Assembly (NCBI GenBank): GCA_012932295.1
Contig: JAAONU010000016.1
Span: 41,633,241 to 41,697,240 of the forward strand
Reading direction: 5' to 3'
Origin: Cyclina sinensis
Lineage: Eukaryota; Mollusca; Bivalvia; Venerida; Veneridae
Length of the DNA: 64,000 nt
The notes below the pieces were generated by a model. It ran no database searches, was not told where the DNA came from, and worked only from the letters and a program-made list of their open reading frames with translations. Both the position numbers and the translations under genes were made by a program. Positions 12,270 through 25,500 of the stretch are shown in pieces; position 1 is the stretch's first letter, and each line of letters begins with the position of its first letter.

Positions 12270-13353
12270 GTTATTTAGAAAGATGACTAGTTTGGAAGCA
12301 CCACACAGGTTAACTACTTTTTTGGAGTTTAGCCTTTTATCTCATATTCTTCTATATTCTTAATATTAAATAATCAAAATGTTAAAACAAAAATTTGAAA
12401 TTAAATTAAATAAAAGTATGAAATAATTGACTATGAAGTGTTTTGATTGTAACAAGTGACTTTTTCCAAAAAAAAAAAAAATACAATCTTTTAATCATGA
12501 GGATAGTCCTAAATACTTTTGAGACAATTGTTATTCAACAATAAGCTACATGAACATGTAAACATGCTCTTAAAAATGCATCTTATGAACAAAAAAGGAA
12601 TAAACTAACACTGTCAAATAAATGTTTAGAAAATACAGGTTTTCATGCCATAACTCTAGGTTCTGAAAAGACAACATTACTTCCTAGCAGTTTTACTACA
12701 GCTTGTGCAATCATGGTTTGAAATAAATGATTCAGATGCTTAACTTGACAATACTACAGAGCACTGTAAGATATACAATCTCTATGATAAGAACAGGTAA
12801 TAAAACACTTGGCACATATTTATAACAGCACTTGGAATGATATTGTATTAACATCACAGTTCTGCTGACTTTCGGTGGGGAAAAATTTACAGTCCTAATT
12901 TTATTTATTTGACTAATTACATCCTTATCCAATATATATAAAAAAAAACCCGTCCTCACCCAATATATTACAAGCAAGCATAACAATGTGATATAAAACA
13001 GCTGAGCTTTACTTCAACCAAACCTAGACAGCAACTGCTAAAGTTTGGCTTGCTTTAGCATTTAAATACAAATAAAAAATGTCTTATAAAAGGTGACCTA
13101 TTTATTTTTACTACATAAAAATATAAAACCAACGCAATACCTGTTTTTAAATATTACAAAAAGAGATTTGTTAATTCTTTTCAAACAATCTATCACTCAG
13201 TGTACGACAAATGTACAATGGCTACTATAGCTACCAACAATTAGGTAAACACATTAAAAGTCTATTATTTTACAATACCTCCACCTCTATAGCAGTTCAA
13301 TGCTTTAAGATTTACCCTGAAAAAATACTTGTTAATGCTTTTCAAGACTTTGA

Positions 13354-13359
13354 TTTATT
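13354..13359 (-). terminator. Proximal candidate polyadenylation signal for QDPR
   Basis: TTTATT on the plus strand reads AATAAA on the minus strand, 396 bases after the QDPR stop. It is the nearest good hexamer downstream of the coding region that I noticed. The surrounding 12270-13750 stretch is AT-rich and shows no coding sequence. Confidence 0.4.
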
Positions 13360-13754
13360 TGAACAAAATAATATACATGTATATGTATATATATATATTT
13401 TCTCATTAACTTTTGGACTCGCTTTTAAGAAAGTGAAAAAGATAGTTTAAAGAGCTTAATTATATTCTGCATAGAACATAATCCCTGGTTTCCTTTTATG
13501 AACCTTGTCGATGAATTCATACAATGCTGAGTAAACAGTTAGGCAGTGTATACAGCAATCTTGTCATAAGACTACAGTTAGGCATTTAGAGGATATAGTT
13601 AGGCATTTTTTTACAAGCACAAAGTAAGGCAATTTCAATATTTCCTCTTTTACTATTCTTCTCACAACACTGAAATGGAGAGCTCTTTTTTGGAAGATTG
13701 TTTTTCAATGCTAAAACACTTGCTATAAAAGTATCGAAGTTCCTTTTCATTTGT

Positions 13755-16700
13755 TTAGGCCAGAACAAGTTCTGTTTTACTATCCCTGGTTATCAGTTGT
13801 ACCAAACTTCCACTGGCTGGTCGACCCTCATTAGTGATCCACTTTGCAAACAGACTGAAAACAGTTCATATTTAATACAGTTTCTTTAATAATCTGAAAT
13901 TTCATTTTGCAAGCATTCAAGTCCAAAATAAATCTGTGATTTCAAAATAGTTATATTATTCTCACTTAAATCTAACCTAATATAGATCGTAAGTTGCATA
14001 AAATACAGCTTACAATATAAAAATTAGATCAGTTTGTATATTTGGGGAAACTGCATCATTTTCTGAAAATGATCACAACTTGTGCTGCCAAACTTGAAAG
14101 GTTATTTCAGAAACATTAACTGGTGTTTGATTCATACTTATTACTAGGCTGGTACTAAAAACTGAAACTAACATAGCTTATTCTACATAATATCTACTTA
14201 TATTTACTGCCCTAGAGCACTGAAGGAAGGAATAGGGAACTCTAACCTGCATAGTCTAGCACCGGCTCTAATGCTTCAGTTTTTAAAAACTTTACAATAA
14301 CCTGTGGCACTCTATCAACATTTCATATTTAATCTCTAATACTCAAATAGAGGACACAGCTAGACTCATGTCACAAAAGTTCCATAAGGGGTGACAGACT
14401 TTAGCCTAGTTAAGATTCCACATTCCATTCTTCTGGCAGGAATACTGCCCTTAACCCAGGAAACACTGAGAGAGGGATAATATCAGTTGTAAGAACTTGT
14501 TCACTTACTCTGCGATAAATTCTAGAGAGGTCCATGTTGTATGATCAGCATCTGGCATCCATTTTCTGTTCATAGGGGTGTCCAAAGTAACACTGAAATA
14601 ATTCAGTGTGTAAAAGAACTTTCAACAATCATAACCAGGCAACTTTTAATATGCAATTAGTTATTCCAAAGGGTGAGTTCAAAAAAGTGTTATCTGTTTT
14701 TTTATTTAACAGAATTAAGAGCTTTTGAGCATTCACCCCTTGATTTTTGTCGTACAAAATTTAAGACTTTAGAAACTTGTGTATATTGAAGTGTTATTAT
14801 TTTGGGGGTTTTTTTTCTTGAAAAGCAATGAGCAAGAACTTTGTCAGTACAAATATATATTCATGTGTACATTTTAATTTTTTTTCTTCTAAATTTCTAG
14901 AAACACAACTTAGATGACTTACGGCAGAATCGCTACAGCACTAGAGTCTGCAGGCATTCCACTGTTAACCCCAGCCAAACTCTTCACTAACTGATGCACT
15001 GCCGCCTTGGCCATACCATAACCAATCATACCTGTGAAACTCATGAGACTATACTAATAATCTCTTTAAAATAAATCATTTAACTCTCTTAATGTCCTTT
15101 TTGAATACAGAAAATTTATACTATGACTGCTGCACTGTTTTTTCTATGCAACAAAATTTTTTGCCTTGATAAAGAATTGTAATAAACTGAAAATTTGAAT
15201 GCAGTTTCTAAGCTTCTTACATCTACGTAAAGTAATCTACAGACTGGATTGGAAGCAGTAAAAGACAGTTTTACTACATGGCATGACTATCTTTCTACCA
15301 ATTTTGATGCTTGTTAGATGTAATTTAACTGGGAAGAATGTACCAAATCCTTTCTTGGAAATATCAGCATCAAACCCCTATCATTTGTCATTCAAACCTG
15401 TGTGAGAAATTGCTCACTTCCTTAATGGTAACAAAAGTAAGAGACATACGGTAAGTTTTCAACAAGAATAAGTAAGGAGCAGATCTATAATCTGGAGGGA
15501 ATCTCACATCAAGGTATCTTTCTACATTTCAACCTGTTGCTCTAATTTGATACTTTGGAGACGTCCCACCTTCTATCCACATAGCTTTGTAAAGCTGTCT
15601 TTGCACCTGATCCAATGAGTTTTCTCCCTTTTTTCTGGTGGTGCATTTTTCAATTTAAGTTTAACATGTCAGGCCTTGCAATGTATGCTAGGCACAGGGA
15701 TAGTGACCAGTCTAATTCATTATAATGATTGCAATCTCTTTTCACTTACCAGGAGTGCCTTGTAATGCTGGCTGGGCACCAGGAAGAGTTAAAAGTCCCC
15801 CTTCCTTCAGGTATTTGGCTGCTAGGCTTGCTGCTATTGACGACGTCCATACACTCTGCTTCCACATGGCATCCGCATTCTTGATAAATGCTGCAGAAAA
15901 GAACAAATAAAACTGGTTAAAGGTTCAAATACCAAAACTTGAAAACCAACTTTACTAAACTGACCACAAATGGACCACTAATGTTAAAATCCATCAGGCA
16001 ATAGCATTAAAAATACTTCTTTCTCTTTGGTTAATGTCACTGACTTCAATTCACTTAACCTCTCACTGATTGACGGTCACTGGTTTGGGCCCCAAAAAAG
16101 ACCATTAACAGTTATGTGTGAAAGAGTCTTGCAAAGAAAGGGAGTCTAGTATTTGTCCTTCAATGAACACTGGTTAGGTGGACTTCCCAGCCAATATGGC
16201 TTTGACTGTTAGGTGTGAAACTCAAACCAGTTGATCCTTTTGCCTACACATGTAGTAACAACATGACCTAAAAAATAACTGCTGTGCAAAAGAAAGATAG
16301 CTGTTGCATTTAAAACTTAAAAACATGGGCCTTAACAGTAATAAGTGACAAATTAATTTTGAATATTTACTAACAGCCAAGTCAGTGATATAGTCGGTCA
16401 ACTAAGGCAGTATGTTTATAAGTTACTTGTATGGTTACTGTCTCATTTAAAAGAATGATAACAGCATACAAAAGCTGGGCTTATCAGCTGGTCAGTTTTG
16501 ACTAACATGTAGCTGGAACTAGTCTAATACCTTTGTTTGCTGCATTTCCTCCTGCCCAGCCCCCAGCTACACAAAGAACGGCATCAACTTTGTTATCACC
16601 AAGCAAAGTGTCAACATTCTTAGTGATGTCATCTTCCTGCTCAGTCCAGGACTCTCCAGGTTTCACTATTATATTCCCATCTGCATGTTCATTAGGAGCC

Positions 16701-18431
16701 AAGTCAATGGAACCAACCCACTGAAATATATATTTTTCAATATAATAAGTTACTTTTACCCTTTATTTCTTTCATTTGTCAAAGAGAAAATCTAGGAATT
16801 CAAGGAAAGTAACTCCAGCCAAAATTTTCAAACTTTTTAAAGTTCTGAAATAAATACTGTAAGAAATTCAATGCTTTCTGAATCAAGAATCAGACTTCAT
16901 AACTGACTTACAAAACATTTTAGTCTTGAGACATGTACTGTGAGACATACAAGTTATGGGGAGGCTGGTTGAATTTTACCTTGTCCTTTAGCTAAACAAC
17001 TTTTACCTGCTGATTTTTTTTTAAAAGTCAACTACTACCTTTCATCTTTTTCATACCAATTATTTAATTTCAATACTAAACTCTAAGTCCCAGAACTCTG
17101 GTTCAGAATGTTGATTTTCTGCCAAAGAGATATTTTATGTATCATTAATTTCTCGCAAAATCCATCAGGTAAATCAGTTCATTATAAAGCAACCACTATG
17201 TTAAAATGTTCTGGTGTCCAAGTGTTCAAGTGATTGCACTGGCAGAGCAATCTGGTCTCAGGCAAATGGTTAATTAAGGTACAAAAAAAACTAAGGAGTT
17301 AGATACCATCCGTATGTAATGCATGAAGACAGACTTAACTTCAGGTAAAATTTGCATAATTCATGACACTTTGTTAGTCAACTACAAGACATTTTGCTAT
17401 GTCCTGCATCCCTCCCATGCCATCTTTCTTATCAAATCAATATTACGGTAGCACACCACACTAATTATAGCCCCAACTTCACATGGTAAGTGGGGGGGGG
17501 GATTTCTTGGATAGGGTAAATATTCTGGATTTAAATGACTTGGCTATTTAACTTTTAAAAGCATTTTCAGCATCAGAGTTGTTTTTATGTCTTCAAAATC
17601 TGGGTTGAAAATCACTTATTCATGTTTCTGGATCTGAATCTTAGTTATATTGTTTGTGGGACATTGACAGCTGGAATTTGAAATTTAGTGTGGAGTGCTA
17701 CCTTTCATGGCAGGGCTCCAGAAATTTTCCTATCTCAGTTGGTCTGAGACCCCACTGAAAATCATGAAGATAAATCGATCAAAAGCACTTTTTAACATTC
17801 ATATGCCTAATATATGCTGTTAACCTAGCTTCTTTTTCTGTATATAAAAACACAAGGAATCTGTCCTCCCCACTTAGAATTTAGGAAGCAATCAGCTAAA
17901 TGTGCCGAGGTGCAGATACATGTATCTATCAGTCCTGTTGCATAAGTCAGTCATTTTTAACTTATAAGTCATGATGTTTAAATCGAAAATGACTGTTTGA
18001 ATGAAATTTACCTTGAATAACTTCTAGTAAAAAGAATATGTTTTTTTTTTTCGATCAAATTGACGTTTCTGACCAATCTGATACTAGCACCTGTGTGAAA
18101 GACGGCATGAGTGACCAATTTGGGGTTTAACTCTAAAATTTTGGCATTTTAATGATTAGATACTGAAATTTGATTTTTTTTTAAATATATGGACCAATTT
18201 TTAAAGGAGATCTGGACATAAGGTAAAATTCGGTAAAAACCGACATAATTTCGGTGGCAAACAGATGGCAAACGATATTCAATAAATGTTACAAACTGAT
18301 GACATGCAATCTAATCTATTGCAATAAATGAAAACATATATTACGTAGTTTTTCGCCTTGAAAGATGAAACCAATACAGATCCTAAAGCCCCCTTTCCTC
18401 CGTAAACCAAAACTCTACCAACATTAGCCAT
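13755..18431 (-). CDS. QDPR: Quinoid dihydropteridine reductase, six exons
   Basis: This short-chain dehydrogenase uses NADH to reduce quinonoid dihydrobiopterin to tetrahydrobiopterin, the cofactor of aromatic amino-acid hydroxylases, in the cytosol. Exons in transcript order: 18345-18431, 16531-16720, 15750-15890, 14923-15031, 14509-14592, 13755-13854. All junctions are GT-AG and in phase, summing to 711 nt (236 aa plus TAA); the human enzyme is 244 aa. Seen: the dinucleotide-binding glycine loop '[12 protein letters not shown]' (residues 7-18); '[16 protein letters not shown]' in exon 2; 'MWKQSVWTS' in exon 3; the catalytic Y-x-x-x-K in 'GYGMAK' (Tyr144, Lys148) of exon 4; '[16 protein letters not shown]' in exon 5; and '[13 protein letters not shown]' near the C-terminus. 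The start is the only ATG in exon 1 and matches the family N-terminus. Nothing suggests decay. Confidence in product and model is high. Confidence 0.95.
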
Positions 18432-18790
18432 TACTGCGACCTTGACCTGTGTCAATCAAATACAGGATAACAAAACACAGAAATGGCCGAATAGGAGAAC
18501 AGTACCCAAGCCAACGGAACATTTTATGACCTGACAGGCGGATCACTGTAGTCATTGTTCCAATTTATGTTGTAAACTGGTAAAATGGGGCCGAAACTCT
18601 TTGGTGCCACAACAGTTTAGCAGAAAAAAACAATGATACGAAAAATTTGACTGTCGTATCTTCGTGTTTTCGCATTTTTGAGGAGAAAAGGCGAAAATAC
18701 GCCCCGAAAACACGCTCATACGACATGGCACAAATCAGCCACCATATAAATCAGCCACCCTATATAAATCATGTGACATGTGACAATAAA

Positions 18791-19080
18791 GGCGGATGTG
18801 GTCCAGTGGTAACGCGCTGGACTGGTATACCAGGGGTCCTGAGTTCGATCCCCCGCTCCTCCACTAACATTACTAAAAGTCTTTCGGATGAGACTTTAAA
18901 CCGAGGTCCCATGTATCAGTGCTATACACTGAGCATGAAAAAGAACCAGGGGTGTCTCTGGAATGGGATGCTTTCTGTATCTTGCACTACCCCCACAACA
19001 TAAAATAACTAATCTCTTCAGGGGGCGTCGGTCATATGGGCAACCGGTACCGACGTTAAAAAAGCTTAGACAGATAGATA
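18791..19080 (+). mobile_element. tRNA-derived SINE with 9-bp target duplication
   Basis: The head folds like a tRNA. It has an A-box-like 'GTGGTCCAGTGGTAACGCGC', an anticodon arm with a CTGGTAT loop, and a B-box-like GAGTTCGATCC. A body with 'GTGTCTCTGGAATGGGAT' follows, then a 3' end with 'GGGGGCGTCGGTCATATGGG' and a short GATA tail. It is flanked by GACAATAAA at 18782-18790 and again at 19081-19089, a direct repeat that defines the insertion. The head is closest in layout to a threonine tRNA (GGT in the related copies). It lies about 360 bp upstream of the QDPR start codon. Confidence 0.85.
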
Positions 19081-19097
19081 GACAATAAAAGCATCAG

Positions 19098-19345
19098 GAG
19101 CGTGTCTGTAGTCCAGTGTTACGCACTGGACTGGTAATCCAGGGCTCGCAAAGTCGATCCGCCGCTCCTCCACTAATATTATTCATTGTCTCTCGGATGA
19201 GACGTTAAGCCAAAGTCCCATGTATCAGCACTAAACCCTCAGCATGGAAACGGGACAGTGGTGTCTCTGGAATGGGATATTTCTACATCCCCCGCCATCT
19301 AATAATATGGCTTAAACTCTGTAGGGGGCGTCGGTAATATGGGCA
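19098..19345 (+). mobile_element. tRNA-derived SINE, second copy
   Basis: This is the same family and orientation as the copy ending 18 bases to its left. The anticodon loop reads CTGGTAA, so the anticodon would be GGT (Thr). Body motifs 'GTGTCTCTGGAATGGGAT' and 'GGGGGCGTCGGTAATATGGG' are preserved; the tail has diverged. The 300-base and longer stretch that follows (19346-20255) shows nothing recognisable except a tandemly repeated 'GTGGTTCTACCGCCTTGGAA' at 19974 and 19999. Confidence 0.8.
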
Positions 19346-20255
19346 TCAAAGTCCATTATTTTGAAACAGGTAAAAAATAACGGTTTCGAAATATGTGTCA
19401 TACACCCTGACACTGGCTATATGCATCTGTTATTTTGAAGTATCCAAATTCATTATAATTATCAGGTGATATTTTTGTATGTTATGCATAGGGATTAAAT
19501 GGAAGTTCCAGAGTTTCATCGACACAGGTTTGATTACAGGTAAAAACAATAACAGATAATCGCATTGTTTCTGAAGCTGAAATGAATGTTGTTGTTTTTT
19601 TAATGAAAAAGGGTTAAAATATTTTTGTTCACCCTTTCCAAAAGATTTTGGCTGTTTTCCGTCAACTTTATGTGTTTAGCAGCACTGATGCCTTAATGAT
19701 TATTGAATTATATCTGTTTTATATAGTAAAGAAACAGTTCAGTTCCAAAAATATAAAGAAGCTCAACTTTAGATTAAAACATAAGTTTCAACATTATTTC
19801 CATATTCGTAGCAATTAAAAATTAAGCTAAAAAGGTGTAAAACGCATATCACGAAAAACTACAATCAGAAAAAGCAGCATCCCTACACAGTCAAAAGGAA
19901 AAGGTGTAAATTTATATGTTGATCATTTTTAAAAAAGACACCCACCACAAACAATCAACGAAAATGTGAACCCGTGGTTCTACCGCCTTGGAACAGTCAG
20001 TGGTTCTACCGCCTTGGAACAGTCAGTGGAAAAACATTTGTCTTTGGGAGGTTTAAACTAGGTTCTAGGGTGCATCAACCTTACACTTGCCCCAGCAGGT
20101 TCTCATAAGTACAAACAAGTATAAGTTGTCTTAAATTACTGATTTTTATCTATACTGCAAGATATGAGGTAATAATGTAAAATACTACATCACAATTTAT
20201 CTTATTACATAAATAAAATCAGAAAAATAAGTGTCTCCCCCTTCTTCTATTTGAG

Positions 20256-20535
20256 TTTATTTATCGTCGGTATCGGTTTCGCATATGACCGACGCCCCCT
20301 ACAGAGATTAGTTATTTTATGTTGTGGGGGATATTGCAAGATACAGAAAGCATCCCATTCCTGAGACACCCCTGGTCCTTTTGCATAATCAGTTTACAGC
20401 ACTGTTACACGGGATCTCGGTTTAACGTCTCCGAAAGACAATTAATAATGTTAGTGGAGAAGCGGGGGATCGATCTCGGCACACCTGGGTTACCAGTCCA
20501 GCGCGTTACCACTGGACCACAGACTCGCTCCCGTC
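20256..20535 (-). mobile_element. tRNA-derived SINE, third copy, inverted
   Basis: Read on the minus strand it has the same tRNA-Thr-like head (a GGTCCAGTGGTAACGCGCTG motif near 20500-20520, B box near 20470) and the same 3' body ending in the GGGGGCGTCGGTCATATG-type motif near 20280. Together with the two upstream copies it forms an inverted arrangement about 1 kb apart. Bases 20536-22332 contain AT-rich sequence with no recognised gene. Confidence 0.82.
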
Positions 20536-22332
20536 TCCCCTTTGTTTTTGCATTGCTTTTCGTACGCCCGTCGAAAGATGGGAAGTATTGTGTGAAACCC
20601 CATGGCGGGTGGGCGGTGTCCACAGTTTGTCTGTACAATAATTTTGTTGCTAACTGGCTGACTGACTTCAAACTTGCTATGCAGCTTTTTTTGCTATGAA
20701 TGGAAGTGTAGTGCACAAGAACAATACATCTATATGGTCCCATTTTTTATTATTCTTAAAAAAAAAGTGAAAAACGCATATCAGGAAAAAAAGTCAAAAA
20801 CACATCCTCCCTATAGTCAAAAGGTAGAGGAAAAGATAACAAATTTATTTATATATCAATTAAAAAAGAGACATCACAAACAATAAACGAACGGCAAATG
20901 TTTTTCCACTGCAGAGTTAATTTGAAATGTCTGGCATTATCAGTTTGCAGCCTAGGCTGAAGGGCATATAATGCATTCGTTCTGCGATGCTCTTGTTTTT
21001 AAAATGAAATATTTTTAAATTACAATGCTTACAAGCTAGACGTAAATTACCCGTTTAATATTAATAATTGATTTATTTGGCAACTTCATCAAATCAGTCA
21101 ATCAATCAATCTTACATTGTTAGCTCATTATGAATAAATTTTACAATGCTAGTTTAATAACCAAAACACAAAGTGTTAACATCACTGTTTTCCGTTTGTC
21201 ACGTGTAATACACATTAAAAATCTATAAAAATGATAAGGAATTGCATGAAATGCTTAAAATGTAAGTGTAAAAGGGGCGAAAAAGCAGTTATATTGACCG
21301 AAATACAAATAAATGATCGCCTTCTTTTACAAATAAATGCATGTAGCACCTTATTTTTCCGTGTGTAGACTATCTACTTTTAGATATCCTTTTTCCCGCC
21401 ACCATCATACTATACCTTTGGCATTGCACTAACCTGCGTAATCTTAGGTCTTTTATCTTTGTCTGTTGTCCGACACCCATTAGTCACTCGTAGAAAAAGT
21501 TAGAACTACAAAATTAACTATCCATTTATGTTAAACATGTTGGTTATAGGAGAAACGAGTTGCTAAAATTTTATAAACGAGAATACCGAAACAGAAACGA
21601 AATGGCAGGGGCGTAACTAGGGCTAAATTCCAAGTGCTCCCACAGGTGTTTGTGTGTGTGTAATTGTGGAGACTGAAGTCTCAAGGCTTCAAGTTTAACA
21701 TCTTTTTTCCGTCATATATTTTTCAAAATTGAAGTAGATCTACTCCCGTGAGTATTTGAGTATGCCTGGCTAAGCGCCTGGATGGTGAGAGTATTACGAG
21801 TTGACCTGTTACTGTTGATTCTCGAAATCCCGAAAAAAATGAAATAAGAAATGCTTGTCTACATCATATGAATAACAGACAAAAAAGGTTACTTTTCAAG
21901 ATTACTTTCCCTTTTACACCATTTACCATTGTAAAATGAATTACTTTGAGCTTGCAATTAGGTGATGTACATATATCTTTAAGCGTTTCTGCTCCCTGTC
22001 TCTTTATTGATTTGGTCAAATCTTGTAATAATTTAAATGTCCTGATGTTGTTAAATGAAAAAAAGATAGACCTTTCGTTCATTTATTGAAACCATTTGTA
22101 AGGGAAGTAACTACTTCCTGGTGTTTGTATTTTTTTTATTTCCGTTTCGTTTCGTTTAATACATTTCAAGCATTACGGTTAAATATTTTAATTATTTTTA
22201 CAAATTTTAATTGTTTATGGAAATTACTCGGTGTCAGAAAAAGACCTTCCTCTATTATACAAGAAACTTGTCAAGTTTTTAAAATATCAAAATTATTTAG
22301 ACTAGTCTCGTTTAGTGAAACGTGATTATTCG

Positions 22333-22340
22333 TGACGTCA
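22333..22340. promoter_or_regulatory. Consensus cAMP-response element before KCMF1
   Basis: A perfect palindromic TGACGTCA occurs 172 bases upstream of the KCMF1 ATG, in the likely promoter or 5' leader. It is the canonical CREB/ATF site. Functional use is inferred from position only. Confidence 0.4.
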
Positions 22341-22511
22341 CATTTTCCACCATAAGATGAGAAATTTCTGACCACAACAACCAGTAAAAAACGCAGATAC
22401 TTTTAACAGGCACATCTGATGAAAATATTGATGCCTTATATGACTTGACTGCAAATCTAAGAAAACGTTTAATTTGGAAAGCCACCAAATTGATCAAGCC
22501 TTTTGGCTAGA

Positions 22512-25500
22512 ATGTCCCGTCATGAGGGTGAGTGTAGTTCAAGGTGTTTCAAAATGGCAGGCAATCTTTCTCCAATACAGCGTTTATTGATAGTTCGGAT
22601 AACCATTGCAGGCGTTAAGATTTATCTGTATATGAAATAATAGTTGTTTGTGATTTTTCGGTGCCAGTTTTTGAGAACTATCCTGTAGTATAGCTAATAT
22701 GTCCGTCAAAATATCTTGCCAAAGTTCCTCTACTTTCACTTCCTTTTTCAGTGTTTGTATGTGAAGAAGTTAGGTTAAAAGGCATAAGAACAGGTTCTTA
22801 TATCATAAAGTAAAGCAGGTTTGCTGTATTTTAACAACCAGCAATACTATGTTGCAAATGAACTTAAAAAATCATCAGTGTCTGGTGATGGTAATGCTGG
22901 ACTAGCATTCCTGTAACTTAGATGCTAGGCTAAACACTTTACAGTCAAAACATCTCCACCATGAAAATTAAAAAGTCGAAATGTCGCCAGTTATGGGCAA
23001 TATGTTCAAAGTTTAGAAAAATACAAATGCAAACATTCTGGATATTTTATGTTTGGAACTTTGATTTTCCAGTTTTTTCTTTTGTAAACTTTAAATTATG
23101 TAGATATAAGGACTATTTGGAAAACGTCAATACAGCATAAGTTGATATATTTAATTGTTATTATTACCGATTGCAGTTTTTAGCTTACCTGAGCACAACA
23201 TGCTCATGTCGGCTGTTATGTTGGCATGATGTCCATCGTCGTGCGTTAATGCATTAACATTTTGATTCAAATGACATCTCCTCTGAAACCACTTGGCGAA
23301 AGATAATAAAACTTGGCAGGAATGTTCCTTGCATAAAGCTCTACCAAAGCTGTTCAAAGCTGGTTATGGCAACCAAAAGAAAATCTTCTTATTTACATTA
23401 GTTTTTTTTTTTTGCTGATTTACTTACTTATCTTTTGATAGAATTGTTTTGAGTTGAGGTCTCAAGTTTATGTTCCAAAAGTAGTTTCAGTGGCGGCCGA
23501 GAGGTGATCGCAAGAATTAACTGTTGTGGTCTAATTGGAAAGTAGTTATTTCCATATTACCTCCCCTGAATATTCTACCGTTGGCCATTTCAGTACTGAA
23601 TCGGCATGTGACTTACTGTTACACATGTATTATCGCGAAAATGTACAGAAGACACTGTTAAGAGACATGAAGTATTTTGAATTTATTTCCTTGATAACCA
23701 GAAACAACATAAGGATTTCAACCATCAAAGATTTACCAAATGCTCTTAAAAACACTTGAATACACACATAATTATGAAATAAGTAACTATGATATTTATT
23801 GTTATCATGATAGAACCGTTACAAGTTGAATTTTGAAATATATCTACAGTTGGTAATATTGCATGATTTCCCTCTCCCCTAAATTTGTATAAAACATAGA
23901 CAATAGGCTGCTTATAAATAAGATATAATTAAGATTTGAAACAACTAGTTACTTTATAAAATACAGTCACAAAAAAGTCATGTGATGGAAAGTAAGTTTG
24001 CTTGTTTCAAAACTGCTTTTGTCTTTTTAGATGTTGATGTAGCCTTAGGCTTCCCACTTATTTTATGGGAAATAATAACTTTAAGACAACTTAATACTTA
24101 AAGAAAGAGTTGAATTTCATAGGAATGACAAAAAATTCTTAATGTACAAATGTAGGTTATACTTTTACACTGTGTGTAACTAAGGAATTGTTTTTTTGTT
24201 GCTAAGAGTGTTGGATGGTGGATGGGTCACATGACTATGTAATGCAGTCGTCAAATTATCATATCTGGAATTGTCTGTATGCATAGGATATATTAATATT
24301 ATTTCATTAATGCTATAAAAAAAAACCTCAGTACAAAATTGTTTTGTCAGTTCATGCTATGTCAGTTAAAAATCATGTTTTTGATATAATTTCAAATCAG
24401 ATTAAGTGAATGCTACTACTGTATGCAATTAACACTCAGGTCCAGAATGCTAACATATCCCCTTGGTTTTGACTAGCGTTCTAGTTATCTGACTGCTAGT
24501 CCTGTATTCTAGCCACAGCCTAAAAATTAATACTGAAAATACTTAAAATGAATGTCTGTAATGTGTGATAAATGCTTTCTCATGTGTTGTAATGATAATT
24601 CTAGTTAATACTTTGCTAAAAAGTTTCAGTTCATCTGTCGATAATAGTGTTAAGACTCAGAAAACCTGTATGGCTAAAAGGAAAAATTGGAAGTAAATCT
24701 TACACAATGAACTAGAAAAAAAGTTTGGCAGTCCAAATTTAGTTACAGCTGTTCCTAGATTTCTCAGCTTGATTAAAGTCACATCATTTCATATTGCAGG
24801 TGTAAGTTGTGATTCCTGTTTGAAAAGTAATTTCCGAGGAAAGAGGTACAAATGTCTGATTTGTTATGACTACGATTTGTGTGCAACATGTTACGAGGCA
24901 GGAGCTACAACAACACGACACACCACAGACCATCCTGTACAGTGTATTATCACTAGATCAGATTTCGGTATGTAATATACTTGTACACATTGAACTGGTT
25001 TAGAAAAAAAATCGGTTGGTCAGTTGTTTAATTACTTATTGTAGCAATTTAGTGATGTCCATTTAAATAATTATAATTTTTCAAAATCAGAAATATTTTT
25101 ATTGTAGTAAAGATTCAAACTAAATTTTAGGACTAGGAGCCTTACGTCATGTTGGCAGGAGTAAAGATTACAAAAACGAGTGCTTCAGAAATGAGTAGTT
25201 TTTAGCAAATACAAATGTAATCTCTTAGTATCGGTCTCTTACGTGTGTGTTTAAGATATTTAGTTTTATGGAGAGCTCAAAGTGCTGTACACATAGTGAA
25301 TCTGCTTTCATTCCAGATATATTTTATGGTGGTGAAGCTTTAACTGCTGAGCAGCCTCAGGCATTCTCTTGTCCATACTGCTCCAAAATGGGCTTCACAG
25401 AGGCTTTATTGCAAGAACATGTCACTGCAGAACACCCTGATACTTCTGTTGAAGTGGTTTGTACTTCAACTTATTTTAGCGTTAAATGGGCATGCTGTAA

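Noticed and set aside
18791..18865. tRNA-Thr gene
   Set aside because: The head belongs to a 290-bp SINE with a target duplication and two relatives nearby; the acceptor stem is imperfect.
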